A stretch of 6,803 bases of DNA, from the NCBI GenBank assembly GCA_018457335.1, contig JAGYHI010000042.1, positions 1-6,803 on the forward strand, written 5' to 3'. Made by a program: the position numbers and the translations under genes. The stretch's first letter is position 1. Each line of letters opens with the position of its first letter. The notes under the pieces are model-generated. The model searched no databases. It saw nothing but the letters and a program-made list of their open reading frames with translations, and was not told where the DNA came from. Below, piece by piece: positions 5,794 to 6,803 of this stretch. Origin of the DNA: Candidatus Altimarinota bacterium (GTDB lineage: Bacteria > Patescibacteria > JAEDAM01 > BD1-5 > UBA2023).

Positions 5794-6753
5794 ATGCTTT
5801 CATTTTTTCTCTCATTTTTGGTACATTTAGGATACTCACCAGAGGTGACTCCAAAAATCTATGCTGGCGGTGATGTAATGCTTTCTCGTGGTGTCGGAGC
5901 AAACTTTAAAATTCATTGATTGCAAAAATTTGCAAAAAATTATCACCCACTTTCTTTTGCTACTAAAAAAGATTTTATATTACTCAATTTAGAGTCGCCG
6001 TTTTCGCTTCCAGACAAGGATAGAAACCAGGCGACTTTTATTTTTTGAGCCAATCCTAATAATGCGAAAATTCTCAATTGGCTGAAATGAGAGGGTACAA
6101 TGGTAGTTTCACTCGCAAATAATCATATTATGAATCGAGGATTTTCTGGACTTGAAAAAACAATCGAAACGCTTGAAAAAAATAAAATTTATTATACCGG
6201 AATCAGTAAAAAAACACGAAAAAAATTTATTTCACTCGAAAAATCTGGGAAAAAGTATTGTTTTTGATCCTACTCGTATGATGGACGATCGTGGCTCGAC
6301 ACAAAAACACAGACCATGTGGTATGTCAACAAACTTTCTCAGAGTGTCGACGATGTCAAAGAAATGAATACAGAAAAATGTGATTATAAAATCATTTCAC
6401 TTCACTGGGGAAGAGAGTATAAAGTTACGCCAACCAAATATCAGCGAGAACTTTGATATATGCTTGTAGACAATTGAGCGACTGTCGTCATTGGTGGACA
6501 CTCACATATTTTTGGCGAAGTTGAAAAGTACAAAGGCAAGTATATTTTTTATAGCCTCGGAAATTTTCTCTTTGACCAGTACTGGTGAGGAAAATGATGT
6601 CAACAAAATATGGACTGTATTTTTGATGCGAAATTTGGCAAAAAAATAGTACCGACAAATATCGGTACTGCAGTAAGTCTTGATTTTCCCTATGATACTT
6701 ATAAAAAGTGGCAGTGGTATATGCGAGCGGGATTTTTTGAGAAAAAGGAGTAA
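5794..6753 (+). CDS. capA: CapA/PgsA-family metallophosphatase-like protein (TGA read as Gly)
   Basis: 319 aa, complete, ATG to TAA. CapA proteins belong to the calcineurin-like metallophosphatase fold and are linked to poly-gamma-glutamate capsule or cell-surface polymer handling; many members have no proven role. Seen: a hydrophobic start MLSFFLSFLVHLGYS (1-15), a short signal peptide or anchor; GGDVMLSRGVG (25-35), metal-binding type; NLESPFS (65-71); ANNHIMNRG (108-116); LHWGREY (203-209); VVIGGHSHIFGEVEKYKG (231-248); YSLGNFLFDQ (253-262). These match the family in order and spacing. Eight in-frame TGA codons (42, 85, 99, 158, 221, 228, 265, 268) are read as Gly; read as stops the gene would break into nine pieces. 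An in-frame TAA at 5785 fixes ATG 5794 as the first start. Only a weak AAAAG precedes it. Co-transcribed with the upstream nucleotidase. The symbol is a family label. Confidence 0.92.
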
Positions 6754-6775
6754 ACAATTTTTAAAAATATATTTT

Positions 6776-6803
6776 CCCCCTGTGAGAGGGAACTAAGGGG
6801 GGG
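6776..6803. repeat. C/G-rich inverted repeat cut by window end
   Basis: CCCCCT (6776-6781) can pair with AGGGGG (6796-6801), or CCCT with AGGG (6787-6790) around a 5-base loop. It ends in at least seven G at the window edge. It lies 22 bases after the capA stop without a T run, so it is not a standard terminator; it may be the start of a dispersed intergenic repeat. Confidence 0.45.

Noticed and set aside
5794..6753. capA and mod as pseudogenes full of premature stops
   Set aside because: Every interruption is TGA, never TAA or TAG; the frame is kept throughout, and TGA positions match conserved glycines. Recoding explains all of them.

Overview
This AT-rich window almost certainly comes from a bacterium that reads TGA as glycine (translation table 25), that is a Gracilibacteria (BD1-5) or Absconditabacteria (SR1) lineage of the candidate phyla radiation. 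The sequence shows this itself. Three well-recognised genes carry 33 in-frame TGA codons, many at positions where their families have a conserved glycine: the SAM-binding FAGSG loop, the IEGDN, IFGE and GLGGNLRYY motifs of a type III methyltransferase, and VDNGA of a CapA-like protein. All three complete genes end in TAA. Read with the standard code, mod and capA would look like shattered pseudogenes; with TGA=Gly they are uninterrupted.

Layout. Minus strand, 3841 to 1: a type III restriction-modification operon, mod (584 aa, complete) followed 13 bases later by res (691 codons visible; the window edge cuts it just before the expected end of the nuclease active site). Plus strand, 5175 to 6753: a HAD-family nucleotidase-like gene (198 aa) followed 22 bases later by a CapA/PgsA-type metallophosphatase-like gene (319 aa). 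Between these divergent operons lie about 1.3 kb with no convincing gene. This gap holds interleaved inverted repeats over the probable mod promoter, a terminator-like hairpin touching the mod start codon, a 30-base near-repeat at 100-base spacing, a C8 tract, and four compact promoter-to-terminator units of about 60 to 110 nt (two per strand) that look like small RNA genes. The end of the window enters a C/G-rich inverted repeat.

How the parts work together. Mod and Res should form a type III system: Mod recognises an asymmetric site and methylates adenine, and Res translocates or switches on ATP and cuts. The middle of mod (target recognition domain) has a codon usage sharply different from its flanks, as expected for a swapped specificity module, yet it is the most TGA-rich part, so the donor probably used the same code. 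The nucleotidase-like and CapA-like genes are probably one transcript with no obvious functional link to the restriction system. None of the four protein starts has a clear Shine-Dalgarno sequence.
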